Under the pieces are notes generated by a model, which saw only the letters and a list, made by a program, of their open reading frames with translations, did no database searches and was not told where the DNA came from. Source: Pacificimonas sp036351775 (GTDB lineage: Bacteria > Pseudomonadota > Alphaproteobacteria > Sphingomonadales > Sphingomonadaceae). From it: a DNA stretch of 64,000 nucleotides. This document shows positions 1 to 9,288 of the stretch, piece after piece. The stretch's first letter is position 1, and each line of letters opens with the position of its first letter. The translations under genes were made by a program, and so were the position numbers. Where the stretch lies: NCBI GenBank assembly GCA_036351775.1, contig JAZBPX010000053.1, forward strand, positions 1-64,000, written 5' to 3'.

Positions 1-1059
1 CTGAGCGGCAAGGATCACCGGAAAAAGACCGTTCTCGGCCCAGCTTTCCTGCGTGAGACCCCCGATCACGGAGATGACAACGAGAAACAGCCCGACGAGC
101 ACCACCATCCGGCTCAAGCCGATCCATTTGATCAGCAGGCCGGAGAGCGCCATCGCTGTCAGGCCTGCCGTCAGGTTGATGATGCTTGAAAAGGTGCTGT
201 ATTCATCGCTGCCCCAGCCGAGCTGCTGGACGCCCGCGATCGGGCCGGCCGTATCGGTCAGCGCGAAGGTCGACACGGCCATCGTGAAGGCCAAGAGGTA
301 GACGATGATGTAGCGGTCAGCGAGCGAAGTCAGAACGCCCCTGATGACCGGCCACCAGGCGTCGTGCTGCAACGCTTCGCACTCGGCGGACGGCTTGCCG
401 CTGGTCCATGGCATCAGACGCTCGCCGGGCCGCTCCCGCAGAAACGCAACGATCAACGATGGCACCGCGACGACACAGGCGAGCAGCAGCGCTGTTGTCG
501 CCGTGCCCCCGCCCACCAGAAGCTGCCCGGCCGCAAAGCTCGTGACCGCAACGCCGACCCACTGCGACCCGTACATGCACCCGTTGATCGCGCCGCGCTC
601 CTCCATGGGAACGAGGTCGATGGTCATTCCGTCCACCGCGACGTCGTTGAAGGTCGCGCACAGGTTCAGCGCGAAACAGAAACCGCCGATCAGGGCGATC
701 TGGCTGGCATCTGGCGCGGCGATGGCAAGGGCCAGCAAGGCCGCGACCATGCAGCCCTGCGCGATGAGGATCCAGGCCCGCCGCCGACCCATTGGCCGGT
801 ACGCGAAACGGTCCATCAGCAAGCCGGTAAAGGGTTTCAGGGACCATGGCAGGGCCGCGAACCCGACAAACGCCCCGACCTCGACCGCGCTTGCGCCCGC
901 TGCAACGAACCACGCGGGCAGGGCGACAAGCGAAAGGCCGAGTGGCACGCCTTGCATGAAATAGAGGACCATCACCGCCGCAAAGCGCAGCGGCTTGTTC
1001 TCCACCAATGATGGCCAGGCGCGGTGCGCGCCCGTGGCGGCAAGCGCAGCGTCGGTCAT
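1..1059 (-). CDS. MFS transporter (3' end outside window)
   Basis: The reading frame starts at the ATG at 1059 and runs open to the first base of the window, giving 353 residues without a stop. A good ribosome site (GGAGGAATAAC) lies directly before the start. The visible protein has about ten hydrophobic helices. Near the N-terminus 'FMQGVPLG' and 'LPWSLKPFTGLLMDR' resemble the first cytoplasmic loop of AmpG-like and other major facilitator permeases, followed by the basic 'GRRRAW' turn. The substrate cannot be read from sequence. It is the last visible gene of the eight-gene minus-strand run, 34 bases behind the amidase, so it is probably co-transcribed and may import or export whatever the cluster handles. 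Confidence 0.8.
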   Translation of the reverse strand, partial: MTDAALAATGAHRAWPSLVENKPLRFAAVMVLYFMQGVPLGLSLVALPAWFVAAGASAVEVGAFVGFAALPWSLKPFTGLLMDRFAYRPMGRRRAWILIAQGCMVAALLALAIAAPDASQIALIGGFCFALNLCATFNDVAVDGMTIDLVPMEERGAINGCMYGSQWVGVAVTSFAAGQLLVGGGTATTALLLACVVAVPSLIVAFLRERPGERLMPWTSGKPSAECEALQHDAWWPVIRGVLTSLADRYIIVYLLAFTMAVSTFALTDTAGPIAGVQQLGWGSDEYSTFSSIINLTAGLTAMALSGLLIKWIGLSRMVVLVGLFLVVISVIGGLTQESWAENGLFPVILAAQ

Positions 1060-1093
1060 GTTATTCCTCCGAAGTTGGCGGCTGAGCGGTGCA

Positions 1094-2488
1094 TCACCGG
1101 GGATCGATCGGCGTGGCGACGCCCAAGGCGCGTTCCACCATTTCGGCGGCGTCGAGGCAGAGATGGTCGCTGAAGCGGCTTCCGGTCAGCAGCACGCCCA
1201 CGGGAAGGCCATTGACGAGGCCGGCTGGCACGCTGGCAGACGGCAATCCCAGGACATTGCCCGGCATCACGCAACGTGCCTGCCGAAGCGTTTCCGTCAT
1301 GCGGCCGCTCGTTTCCAGATCCCAGCCGGTCCGGAATGGAAGCGCTGTCCATGTGGGGGAAAGCAGGAGGTCGTAGTCGCTGAAAAAGGCGGCCCACGCG
1401 CGCGCGGCCGAATGGCGAAGCATCAGCGCTTCGGCATAGGACGCGGCGTCGGCGGCCGCCCGGTCGCGCAGGATATCCTCCACGCCCCTTGCCGCATCCT
1501 CCGACATCACCTGCTGCAGGTCTGCGAAGGCAAGCGAGAGGTCGTTGGCGATCAGGCGGAACCAGAGTTCCACGAGATCCTCCATGTCCGGCGGCGAAGC
1601 CTCCTCAACCGTGCAGCCCGCCGCTTCCAAAGCGCGGCCTGCGTCCCGTGTAAGGTCGGCGATCCGAGGATCGACCGTGCCACCCGGCGGTTCGGCCATG
1701 ACGGCAATTTTCAGCGGTCGATCAACGGTGGTGAACTGTGCATTGACGCTGTTGGGATCGCGCGGGTGGTGGCCCGCCAATACCTTGAGCCCCAGCCGTA
1801 CATCGGCGACATTGCGTGCCATCGGACCATCGCTGGCCATCAGCTGAAAGCTGATCGGCATCTGGTCGGACGGGACCGTGGCGACAAAGGGAACGACGCC
1901 CTGAGTCGGCTTGATCGTAGCGATCCCGCAGCAACTCGCTGGATTGCGCAGCGAGCCGCCGAGATCATTGCCGAGACCCATCGCCGACATTCCCGTCGCC
2001 AGCGCCGTGGCCTCTCCCCCCGACGAACCCCCCGGTGTGTGATCAGCGTTCCAGGGATTGAGCGTGGGGCCGTGCAGGCTGCTGTCGGTGTGGAGGCGCA
2101 GCGCCATGTCCGGCAGGTTCGTCCGGCCAATGGGGATGGCACCGGCAGCGAGCATCCGGTCCACGATGGGCGCGTTCTGAGCAGGAACGGCGTCCGCGAG
2201 CGCCGGCACGCCTTGCGTTGTGGCGGTCCCCGCGTAGTCGATATTCTCCTTGATGGTGATCGGCACACCGGCGAGCGGGCCGAGCTGCGCGCCATTGGCT
2301 ATCGCACGGTCGACAGCGTCAGCCCCATCCAACGCCGGTTCACCCAGCGTGGCGACAATCGCATTCAGGCTGGGATTAAACCGGGAAATGCGGCCGAGAT
2401 GCGCCTCGACGACCTCCCTTGCCGAAAAGGTGCCGCTTGCAATTCCGCGCGCCAGATCGACGGCGTCCCATGCCCATAAGTCGGTCAT
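1094..2488 (-). CDS. Amidase signature family hydrolase
   Basis: This 464-residue protein has the full amidase-signature catalytic triad: Lys80 in 'TIKEN', the cis-serine in 'GGSSGG' (153-158) and the nucleophile Ser179 in 'DLGGSLRNPA'. Such enzymes hydrolyse carboxamides, aryl-acyl amides or carbamates in the cytoplasm. Members in catabolic clusters are often labelled amidase or 6-aminohexanoate-cyclic-dimer hydrolase. It is not GatA, because no gatB or gatC is adjacent. Its ATG overlaps the stop of the upstream peptide transporter (ATGA), so the two are probably translated together. An amidase behind a peptide importer suggests cleavage of an imported amide. The true substrate is unknown. 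Confidence 0.9.
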   Translation of the reverse strand: MTDLWAWDAVDLARGIASGTFSAREVVEAHLGRISRFNPSLNAIVATLGEPALDGADAVDRAIANGAQLGPLAGVPITIKENIDYAGTATTQGVPALADAVPAQNAPIVDRMLAAGAIPIGRTNLPDMALRLHTDSSLHGPTLNPWNADHTPGGSSGGEATALATGMSAMGLGNDLGGSLRNPASCCGIATIKPTQGVVPFVATVPSDQMPISFQLMASDGPMARNVADVRLGLKVLAGHHPRDPNSVNAQFTTVDRPLKIAVMAEPPGGTVDPRIADLTRDAGRALEAAGCTVEEASPPDMEDLVELWFRLIANDLSLAFADLQQVMSEDAARGVEDILRDRAAADAASYAEALMLRHSAARAWAAFFSDYDLLLSPTWTALPFRTGWDLETSGRMTETLRQARCVMPGNVLGLPSASVPAGLVNGLPVGVLLTGSRFSDHLCLDAAEMVERALGVATPIDPR

Positions 2489-3870
2489 GTCGCGAATTCC
2501 TTTGAAGGTGCGGAAGGCCGGGTGAGGCGATGTTCAGCCGCGGCATCGAGTGCGCGCGCGATCCGGCCTCGGATGCAGAAAATGGCGAGCGCGGCAGTCG
2601 AGGGGATCAGCGCCATCAGCACGAAGTAATATGCAGACGACTCACCTTCGTAGAAGCCTGATAGAACGCCAGCGAACGTACTGCTAAAGAATGCAACAAG
2701 ATAGGCGACCCCCATCATCATCGCCTTTACTTGAGGCGGCGCGCGGCGCGAGACAAACGCCAGGATGGTCGGCCAAGCGCACATGAACCCGGCGCCGGTG
2801 AGCGAAAAGGCCAGGATCGGGAAGACGATGCCGGTTCGGCCCTCGCCAGCAGAAGCCGCGCCAAGCGCGAATGTCAGCATGCAAAGGCCGAGCACCGCAA
2901 ACCCGATGGCGATTTTCGCGAGGTCGCCGGGTTCCTTTCCGCGCCGTGCCAGCGCGCGCCATACGAGGAGCAGGCTGATCGGAGCGGCAATGCTCATCGC
3001 CGCGTCGAGCGAAACGAACCACGCCATGGGGATCGATCCAAATCCTGTGGTCAGATCGACATGAGCTTCCGTCCAGATAAAGCCTGCATTGAAGGCCAGC
3101 GCCCAGCCCGTGAAGCCGAATGCCGCGATGATCAGAACCACAAGGATGAGGGATAGTGTCAGCTTATCCTGGCTATCGAGCCGGGCCGCCGAAACGGCAG
3201 TTCGAGGCGGTGGAGGTGCGGGAAGATGAGCTCGCCCCGCCAGGTACACGCCGAGCGCTGCGAGCATCATCAGACCGGCAAGGCCGAACCCGTAATGCCA
3301 GCCATAGACCTGTGCCACGACACCGCAAAGGAGCGAACCGAGCAGCGCGCCCACATTGATGCCGGTGCTAAAGATAAGGTAGCCGCGCGATCGCCGGGCT
3401 TCCTCATCGCGCGGATAGAGCTGGCCGACCTGCGAAGCGATATTGCCTTTAAGTGCCCCGGAGCCGAGGATCAAAAGAAGCAGGGCGATGAGAAAACTGA
3501 CTTCGAAGGTTATTAGCAGGTGACCCGCCGTCATCAGCAGGACGCCCACCACAACGAGGCGCGTCGTTCCGAAGAATCGATCCGCCAACCAGCCGCCGAC
3601 AATCGGGGTCAGGTAAACCAACCCTCCATAAAAACCGAAAATCTGGCTGCCCAACTGCTGTGCGGTCAGCGGGCCGAAAATGCTTTCGAGAACGGCTTTA
3701 AGGCCGTCCATACCGGCAACATTTTCGATATGACCGGGCAACAGAAGCTCCTGCACCATGTAGAGCAGCAGGAGCGAGATCATCCCGTAATAGGAAAACC
3801 GCTCCCACATCTCCGTGAAGGCGAGATAGGCGAGGCCCCGCGGATGGCCGAAGACAGTGCGGTCCGTCAT
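2485..3870 (-). CDS. POT/PTR2-family proton-dependent peptide transporter
   Basis: The 461-residue membrane protein carries the hallmark of proton-coupled oligopeptide transporters: the ExxER signature Glu20-Met-Trp-Glu23-Arg24 in helix 1, within 'FTEMWERFSYYGM'. About a dozen hydrophobic segments follow. POT proteins import di- and tripeptides or modified amino acids with protons across the inner membrane. The ATG at 3870 was preferred over an upstream in-frame start at 3942, because it begins right at the usual family N-terminus and forms an ATGA overlap with the preceding DUF418 gene. The downstream amidase overlaps its stop in the same way. Peptide or peptide-like uptake followed by amide hydrolysis is the reasonable reading. 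Confidence 0.9.
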   Translation of the reverse strand: MTDRTVFGHPRGLAYLAFTEMWERFSYYGMISLLLLYMVQELLLPGHIENVAGMDGLKAVLESIFGPLTAQQLGSQIFGFYGGLVYLTPIVGGWLADRFFGTTRLVVVGVLLMTAGHLLITFEVSFLIALLLLILGSGALKGNIASQVGQLYPRDEEARRSRGYLIFSTGINVGALLGSLLCGVVAQVYGWHYGFGLAGLMMLAALGVYLAGRAHLPAPPPPRTAVSAARLDSQDKLTLSLILVVLIIAAFGFTGWALAFNAGFIWTEAHVDLTTGFGSIPMAWFVSLDAAMSIAAPISLLLVWRALARRGKEPGDLAKIAIGFAVLGLCMLTFALGAASAGEGRTGIVFPILAFSLTGAGFMCAWPTILAFVSRRAPPQVKAMMMGVAYLVAFFSSTFAGVLSGFYEGESSAYYFVLMALIPSTAALAIFCIRGRIARALDAAAEHRLTRPSAPSKEFAT

Positions 3871-5111
3871 GGCGCGGCGTTCGCGCGAACGGCACGGCGC
3901 ATCCCCGGACGCTCGCCATAGGTGAGCGCGCGCCAGCACCATTCCAGCGGGCCGTAGGCGAAATGCTTCAGCCAGAAATGGCTAAGAACGACCTGCGCGC
4001 CGTAGAAGGCGAGAACCAGCGGCAGGAAGGTGGAGATGCTGGCGCGGCCAGCTAGCGCGAGCCCCGGACCGACACCGGTGAGGATCAGCACGATGGCAAC
4101 GCTCTGCAGGACATAATTGGTGAGCGCCATCCGCCCGACCGCGCCAAACGGGGCGACAAGCCACCTGGCCGAGCGCCCATTGAAAAGCAGGATGAGCGCG
4201 CAGGCATAACCGGCCGCAATCATCGGTGTAGCGAGGGCGTGGAGGACGCTGCCCGTCGCTCCGATCAGCGCGTAGACCGTGCCCGCCTCCGCGTCCCCCG
4301 TCAGAAGGTGTACCGCTTCCAGCGCCCAGCCGCCCAGCAGCAAGGGCCAGAGCAACCGGCGGAAGAACGCGAGATTATCCGGTGCGTTCTGGACCCACCC
4401 CTTCCGGGCGATCCACGCTCCGATATAAAACCGCCCGGTCGCGTAGGCGATCCAGGCCAGAAGCCCGCCGTTCAGGATCCAGGCGAGCCAGATGTTCTCC
4501 GCCATCAAGGCCATGAAAGCCGGAAAATCGCCCGTCTGAGCAGCGGTTTGACGGGCAAGGACTTCGGTGTCGGCAGAGGTGGCTGCGTCGAGGGGCCCCG
4601 AAATGCCCGACCATGCAAACAGTGCGGTAATGAGCGGCTTGCCGAACAGGAGCAGCGCCCCTCCCGCAATCAGCATGGTGCGCGCGGACAGATTGCGGCT
4701 GAACAGCAGGATGAACGCTGCGATCCCGTAGACGTGCAGGATGTCCCAGCTGAAAAGCAGGTACAGATGCAGCCAGCCGAATATGAGCAGGATGCTCGCC
4801 CGGCGGAAATAGATCGCGCGGAAGGGCGCGCCGCGTGCCTCCAGCCGTTCCATCTGGATCCAGAAGCCCATGCCAAAGAGGCATGCGAACAGAGTATTGG
4901 CCTTGTCGGACACCAATAGCCGCACCCAGAATTCGATCGTGCTGTTGAGCGCGGCATTGGGCAGCGCGGCGAGTTGATCGGCGGTAATCGTGATGCTTTC
5001 GCCGCCCAGTTCCCACAAATTGATCATCATTACGCCGAGCAGGGCAAAGCCGCGCAGGACATCCAGCTCGCCGACGCGGGCCCTGGCGGTGATGGGTGCA
5101 GCGGAACTCAT
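3867..5111 (-). CDS. DUF418 domain-containing membrane protein
   Basis: This protein of 414 residues opens with 'ELDVLRGFALLGVMMINL', the typical first helix of DUF418 and related acyltransferase-like membrane proteins. It ends with the DUF418 C-terminal signature 'GPLEWCWRALTYG'. In between are about ten hydrophobic helices. Some relatives of the N-terminal region belong to the heparan-alpha-glucosaminide acetyltransferase superfamily, but no biochemical role is established for DUF418 itself. It sits between the exported SnoaL/SMP-30 fusion (4-base overlap upstream) and the peptide transporter (4-base overlap downstream), so it belongs to the same transcription unit. An inner-membrane transport or acyl-transfer role is possible but unproven. 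Confidence 0.85.
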   Translation of the reverse strand: MSSAAPITARARVGELDVLRGFALLGVMMINLWELGGESITITADQLAALPNAALNSTIEFWVRLLVSDKANTLFACLFGMGFWIQMERLEARGAPFRAIYFRRASILLIFGWLHLYLLFSWDILHVYGIAAFILLFSRNLSARTMLIAGGALLLFGKPLITALFAWSGISGPLDAATSADTEVLARQTAAQTGDFPAFMALMAENIWLAWILNGGLLAWIAYATGRFYIGAWIARKGWVQNAPDNLAFFRRLLWPLLLGGWALEAVHLLTGDAEAGTVYALIGATGSVLHALATPMIAAGYACALILLFNGRSARWLVAPFGAVGRMALTNYVLQSVAIVLILTGVGPGLALAGRASISTFLPLVLAFYGAQVVLSHFWLKHFAYGPLEWCWRALTYGERPGMRRAVRANAAP

Positions 5112-7645
5112 TCCGGGGGTATCCGTGCGAACTGCGGCAGGCTGCCGTGTTCGGGCGAATGGAGCGCGTCGGCAATGTCGAGAGCGGGGACGTGAGCGAC
5201 GTCGCTGTCGGCCACCCCGTCGTAAAGCGTCATGGTTCGGCGCGCGAGGACAGGTTTGAGCGACCTTACATCTGGCCAGTCGATTTCGTGCGAAAATTGA
5301 CCAAGAATTTGCCGTTCATACTCCGCCGCGTCGAACGTTCCGACGGAATCGGCGATGAGGCCGTCTGGCCCCAGCAACCATTCCTCGGTTCCGCTGATCG
5401 TGACCGGGTTTCCGGTCCCCTCCGGTCCGCTGTTCGTACCAGTCAGCGTCCACTGGAAAACATACCTTGGTCCGTTCCTGCCAAGGCGATCGAAGGTGAC
5501 AACCATATCGGGAAAGGCGTCCATGAACCCGCGCGCCACCGCTGCGATTTCAGCGTGGCCAACGGCTGGATCGCCCCCGTTGACGACAAGTCGGCCGTCA
5601 TTCGCATAGAAGCTGGCGACGTCTTGGGCGTTCTGGCTTGACCATGCCTCGGCATAACGCCGGGCGAAGTCGGTCAGGGCATCATGCTGTGCGGGTTCGC
5701 GTTCCTCGGTCATGTCCAGTTTGACCAGCGCATCGCCAAGGTTCGAGACGTAGGCTGTCCCATCCGGGGCCAGGATTACGCCGGTCAGCAGGCCGGGCAT
5801 CGGTCCCCACATTGCGGGTGTCAGCAGCGGGAGGATCGGTTCGCCGGTTTCCAGCCGCCGCGCGGTTTCGGCGACGATCCGCGCGCTATCGTTTGGAGTG
5901 GGAGCGAAGACGGTGCGGCGGTCGCCCGTATCGGGATCGACCACATAGACGGCGTTGGCGAAGGGGCTGGCCACCCACAGCATGCCCCTATCGTCCAGTT
6001 CGATATTGTCGGGCGTCGGCAGAGTCGCGAGGATACGGCGCTCACTCAGCGCGCCGCTCACGGGGTCGACAGCGAAGCTCCAGATCCGGCTGCGCAGGAT
6101 TTCGGCGATGTACAGCTTCCCGCGCGCTGCATCGAAGGCAATGCCGTTGGCGAAGTCGAGCCCCTCGATGACCTTGGTCGCAACCTCGTCGGGTTTGCCG
6201 ATCTGGTCGGGGGATAAGCGCCATACCGCGCCATCGCCCAGCGGTTTGTCCGCCGCCGCGAACATGCGCGCTTCGGAGCCTTCACCGGCCTCATTCTCGG
6301 TCGACTGGGTGAACCAGATCGCTCCGGAAGGATCGCGGACGACCGCGTTCACGCCATAAGGATGGTCGTAGATGAGCGTCACCGCCTCGGTTTGCGTATC
6401 GACACGGTAGATATGTCCGCCAGTAATATCGGCGACGAGGACATGGCGGCCATCGGGCTCGAAGGAAACGCCGTTGGGGCTGTTCCATTCGGGATCGGGC
6501 TTGTTCTTGAAGCCGGCGGCGGCGAAATCGCCGAACGGCTCCTTCACGCCGTTCGCATCGAGCGTAACGAGCCCATGGTCCCAATCACCCACCAGCAAGC
6601 GCCCGTCTGGCAGCACCACGCCATCTTCGGCATGGGTCAACGCGCGGTCGGCCGGGAACAAAGAATAGGAGGGCACGCTCGCCGCCGCCGGCTTTGCCAT
6701 CAAGGCCATGCAGTCATGATGGCGCGTGGTCCAGGTCAGGTTAAATACGCGCCACTCGCCATCCTGGCGCAACAGATCGAAGTGATCTGTGCCGCAGTGC
6801 GACAATTCTCCATCGACCGTGAAGACATAATCGCCCCAGACCATTGCGATATCGCCGTCGACCCGAACCATTGGGTCGACGAGCCGTTCCACCGCCTGGT
6901 CCGGTACGGCGGTAGGCAAAAACCCGACCAATTCCTCGAACGTGTAGGAAAAGACCGTGTGGCGACCATCCGCTGTGATTTCCGTTCCGGTCCCGCGGCC
7001 CTCGGGTACGGTGGAAGCGGCGTAATCCTCCTTATTCTTACTGCTCAGCGTCGCCAGAAAGCGGTTTGCAGCCTGCAGCGCCGCTCGCTCCTCGGCGGTT
7101 TCGATGGCTCCGATCGCAACTGGATCGCTTGTTTCGGCAGCGTCGTAGCTGGCCAGCGGCGCACACATGCCGCCGATGATCTTCCAGCCATCGGGCGTCG
7201 CCAGCCAGCTATGGACGAACTTCTCGCGCTTGTTGGCTATCCCGCCATCAGCCTCGCGCCATTCGGTGTCCGCCGACAGATAGGTGAGCGCGAATCCGTC
7301 CTTGACGATCACCGCTTCTGCGGTCGGCACGGTTCGCTGCCCGCGCGCGGCCATCCCCGCGAACCAACCCTCAGCAAACTCGGCAAGCCCCGAAAGGTCA
7401 GCCGGGCCAGCCGCGCCGCAAGGCCAGCCGGTGAAGTCGGTGTGCCAGAGGTCGAGATACCCTTCGAGGTCGCGCGCATTGACGCGGTCCCAGTAATCGA
7501 CCTCGCCCTGCCAAACGTGGACTTGCGCCTTGTCCAGTTTCAGCGCGTGCTGTTGGGCAGGTTCGCTCTCGGCGTATGCCGGGCAAGCGCTCGCGAAAGC
7601 CGCAGCTGCGAGTAGAGTGATTACGGGTTTGAGAATTTCAGCCAT
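5108..7645 (-). CDS. Exported multidomain protein: SnoaL-like domains plus SMP-30/gluconolactonase propeller
   Basis: The 845-residue protein begins with a Sec signal peptide (hydrophobic stretch, likely cut after 'PAYA' near residue 25). Residues about 38-165 form a SnoaL/NTF2-like fold ('DYWDRVNARDLEGYLDLW'). About 180-310 looks like a second NTF2-like unit. About 330-645 is an SMP-30/gluconolactonase-type six-bladed propeller, with repeats such as 'NGVSFEPDGRHVLVADI' and 'NGIAFDAARGKLYIAEI'. About 648-775 is a third SnoaL-like domain ('YAEAWSSQNAQDVASFYAND'). SMP-30 enzymes hydrolyse lactones or esters with a bound metal. SnoaL folds bind small hydrophobic ligands or act as cyclases. I have not met this combination before. 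It lies mid-operon and is probably periplasmic. Confidence 0.8.
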   Translation of the reverse strand: MAEILKPVITLLAAAAFASACPAYAESEPAQQHALKLDKAQVHVWQGEVDYWDRVNARDLEGYLDLWHTDFTGWPCGAAGPADLSGLAEFAEGWFAGMAARGQRTVPTAEAVIVKDGFALTYLSADTEWREADGGIANKREKFVHSWLATPDGWKIIGGMCAPLASYDAAETSDPVAIGAIETAEERAALQAANRFLATLSSKNKEDYAASTVPEGRGTGTEITADGRHTVFSYTFEELVGFLPTAVPDQAVERLVDPMVRVDGDIAMVWGDYVFTVDGELSHCGTDHFDLLRQDGEWRVFNLTWTTRHHDCMALMAKPAAASVPSYSLFPADRALTHAEDGVVLPDGRLLVGDWDHGLVTLDANGVKEPFGDFAAAGFKNKPDPEWNSPNGVSFEPDGRHVLVADITGGHIYRVDTQTEAVTLIYDHPYGVNAVVRDPSGAIWFTQSTENEAGEGSEARMFAAADKPLGDGAVWRLSPDQIGKPDEVATKVIEGLDFANGIAFDAARGKLYIAEILRSRIWSFAVDPVSGALSERRILATLPTPDNIELDDRGMLWVASPFANAVYVVDPDTGDRRTVFAPTPNDSARIVAETARRLETGEPILPLLTPAMWGPMPGLLTGVILAPDGTAYVSNLGDALVKLDMTEEREPAQHDALTDFARRYAEAWSSQNAQDVASFYANDGRLVVNGGDPAVGHAEIAAVARGFMDAFPDMVVTFDRLGRNGPRYVFQWTLTGTNSGPEGTGNPVTISGTEEWLLGPDGLIADSVGTFDAAEYERQILGQFSHEIDWPDVRSLKPVLARRTMTLYDGVADSDVAHVPALDIADALHSPEHGSLPQFARIPPE

Positions 7646-7690
7646 TCAACGTCTCCGTCTTGTTCGGATCGAAACGGGGGTCGGCCATCA

Positions 7691-8689
7691 TCATTCCGGT
7701 CTGCAAACGAGGATCGACAGCGGCGAAGCGGTCGGTTCGATGGTCTGGAGCGCGAAGCCGGACGGTTCGAGCAGCGCCTCGAATTCCGCCGCCGTGCGTT
7801 CGCGGCCGGTGGCCATCACCATCATGTTGAGGTCCATCCACTTGCCCATGTCGAATTCGGGGCCTTCAGGGAGGACCGATTCCACGATCATCAGCCGCGT
7901 ATTGGGCTTCATGGTCTTCCGGAGGTTGCCGAGAAGGCGGAGGCACTCTTCATCCGACCAGTCGTGCAGCACCCAGCGCAGCACATAGACGTCAGCCGCG
8001 ACAGGAATGTCCTCGAAAAAGTCGCCGCCCATCGGCTCGATCCGGTCGCTGTTCGGTGCTTCGGCCACCACATCCGGCAGGTCGAACAGAATGCCGCGAG
8101 GGCCGGGATGAACCGCGAGAATCTCGGACAGTTGCGAGCCGATGCCGCCGCCGATGTCAGCGATCACGGCGTAGCGGTTCCAGTCGATCGCCTCGGCGAC
8201 GGCCGGGCCGATCGTGGCCGCGAGATCGCGCATGGCGAGGTTGAAGATCGAATAGGCTTCCGGATTGGCCTGCATGTGCTGCCAGTTGCTCTCGCCGTGC
8301 AGCAGGTCGAAACCGGGCTCGCCTTTTTCGACGGCGAGCGGCAGGCCGCGCCAGCCTTCGTAAACGGGCGCGCCGGGGCACAGGGTGAAGCGCACCCAGG
8401 CCCAGTTCGATCCGGACTTGTGGCGGCGCAGGCAGTCGCTCGCGGGCGTGTTCTCATACGCGCCGGTCTTCGTCTGGGCGAAGATCCCGGTACTCTCGAG
8501 TGCGCGCAGCAAGCGGTACAGGCTGGGCGCGTGCGTGCCGGTGCGCGCGGCAAGGTCCCCGGCCGTCAGCGGCCCGTCTGCCAGATGATCGGCCAGCTCG
8601 AGCTTCGCCGCAAGCCCCACGCCGTGCGCCTGCCAGTGATTGGTGACGATTCCCAGGATCTGCTCTTCGGGGCTGGGCCGGGTGGGCAT
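7691..8689 (-). CDS. SAM-dependent O-methyltransferase (methyltransf_2 type)
   Basis: The 332-residue enzyme has an N-terminal winged-helix dimerisation domain (about 10-85) and a C-terminal Rossmann methyltransferase domain. The SAM loop is 'ADIGGGIGSQ' (about 177-186), followed by 'FDLPDVV' at 202-208. The 'LRWVLHDWSDEE' segment carries the general-base histidine region typical of plant-like caffeate and hydroxyneurosporene O-methyltransferases. It should methylate a hydroxyl on a small aromatic or polyketide-like acceptor. Its ATG overlaps the stop of the VOC-family gene by one base (TGATG), so it is translationally coupled to it. Confidence 0.88.
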   Translation of the reverse strand: MPTRPSPEEQILGIVTNHWQAHGVGLAAKLELADHLADGPLTAGDLAARTGTHAPSLYRLLRALESTGIFAQTKTGAYENTPASDCLRRHKSGSNWAWVRFTLCPGAPVYEGWRGLPLAVEKGEPGFDLLHGESNWQHMQANPEAYSIFNLAMRDLAATIGPAVAEAIDWNRYAVIADIGGGIGSQLSEILAVHPGPRGILFDLPDVVAEAPNSDRIEPMGGDFFEDIPVAADVYVLRWVLHDWSDEECLRLLGNLRKTMKPNTRLMIVESVLPEGPEFDMGKWMDLNMMVMATGRERTAAEFEALLEPSGFALQTIEPTASPLSILVCRPE

Positions 8690-9273
8690 CAGCCAACGAT
8701 CCGTTCAAGCGCGCCGCGGATTGGGGAGGCGTCCTCGTTCACATCGATCTTCAGCAAATCGGCTTCGGCCTCGCCGACCCGCAGTCGCTCCAGCCAGTCG
8801 TCGGGATCGAATTCCACGCCAACGGGGTTCTGGCCGATCTCGGGGCCGCTCCAATAGGCGCTGCATTCCGCCTTGCTGGCGAAGCAATCGACTGCGAATT
8901 CCATCTGGTTGCCGTCGGGGTCGGCATAGTAAAGCGACGCGCTCATGCCGTGGTTGACGCACCAATAGGGTTCGATCCCGGCTTGCTTCAGTTCGGCATA
9001 GGCCTCGAGCAGGCCGCGCAGCGAGGGCAGATCGTAAGCGACGTGATCCACCCCGACCGTGCCGATATCGTCGGTATTCCCACCATCCGGCGCGATTACA
9101 TTCAGGTCCGCAAAGGCGAAGCGATGATGCTCTTCGTCGAAGGTGGCAAAGGCGAGCGCTTCGTTGCGATAGACGATCTTCGCGCCGAAGACGGTCTGGT
9201 ACCATTTCAGCATCGCGGCCGGGCGCCGTGTCCGGTAAACCACATGGACGGGCTTGGGTGCAGGAATAGGCAT
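8689..9273 (-). CDS. VOC-family protein (glyoxalase/extradiol dioxygenase-like)
   Basis: This 194-residue protein matches the vicinal oxygen chelate superfamily. The likely metal triad is His10 ('KPVHVVYRT'), His77 ('GVDHVAYDLP') and Glu125 ('GNQMEFAVDCF'). Two beta-alpha-beta-beta-beta modules are visible, as in type I extradiol dioxygenases and glyoxalases, but it is shorter than classical extradiol enzymes (about 290 residues). In biphenyl and catechol catabolism such proteins cleave aromatic rings. Others are isomerases or resistance proteins. Its place between an SDR and an O-methyltransferase fits processing of an aromatic or polyketide-like compound. The reaction is inferred, not shown. 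Confidence 0.82.
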   Translation of the reverse strand: MPIPAPKPVHVVYRTRRPAAMLKWYQTVFGAKIVYRNEALAFATFDEEHHRFAFADLNVIAPDGGNTDDIGTVGVDHVAYDLPSLRGLLEAYAELKQAGIEPYWCVNHGMSASLYYADPDGNQMEFAVDCFASKAECSAYWSGPEIGQNPVGVEFDPDDWLERLRVGEAEADLLKIDVNEDASPIRGALERIVG

Positions 9274-9288
9274 CGCGATCCGTTCCCC

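Noticed and set aside
995..2479. Long open frame of 494 codons on the plus strand opposite the amidase
   Set aside because: Antisense shadow of a GC-rich gene. The minus-strand product has full amidase motifs, and this one has arginine-rich, low-complexity composition and no family features.
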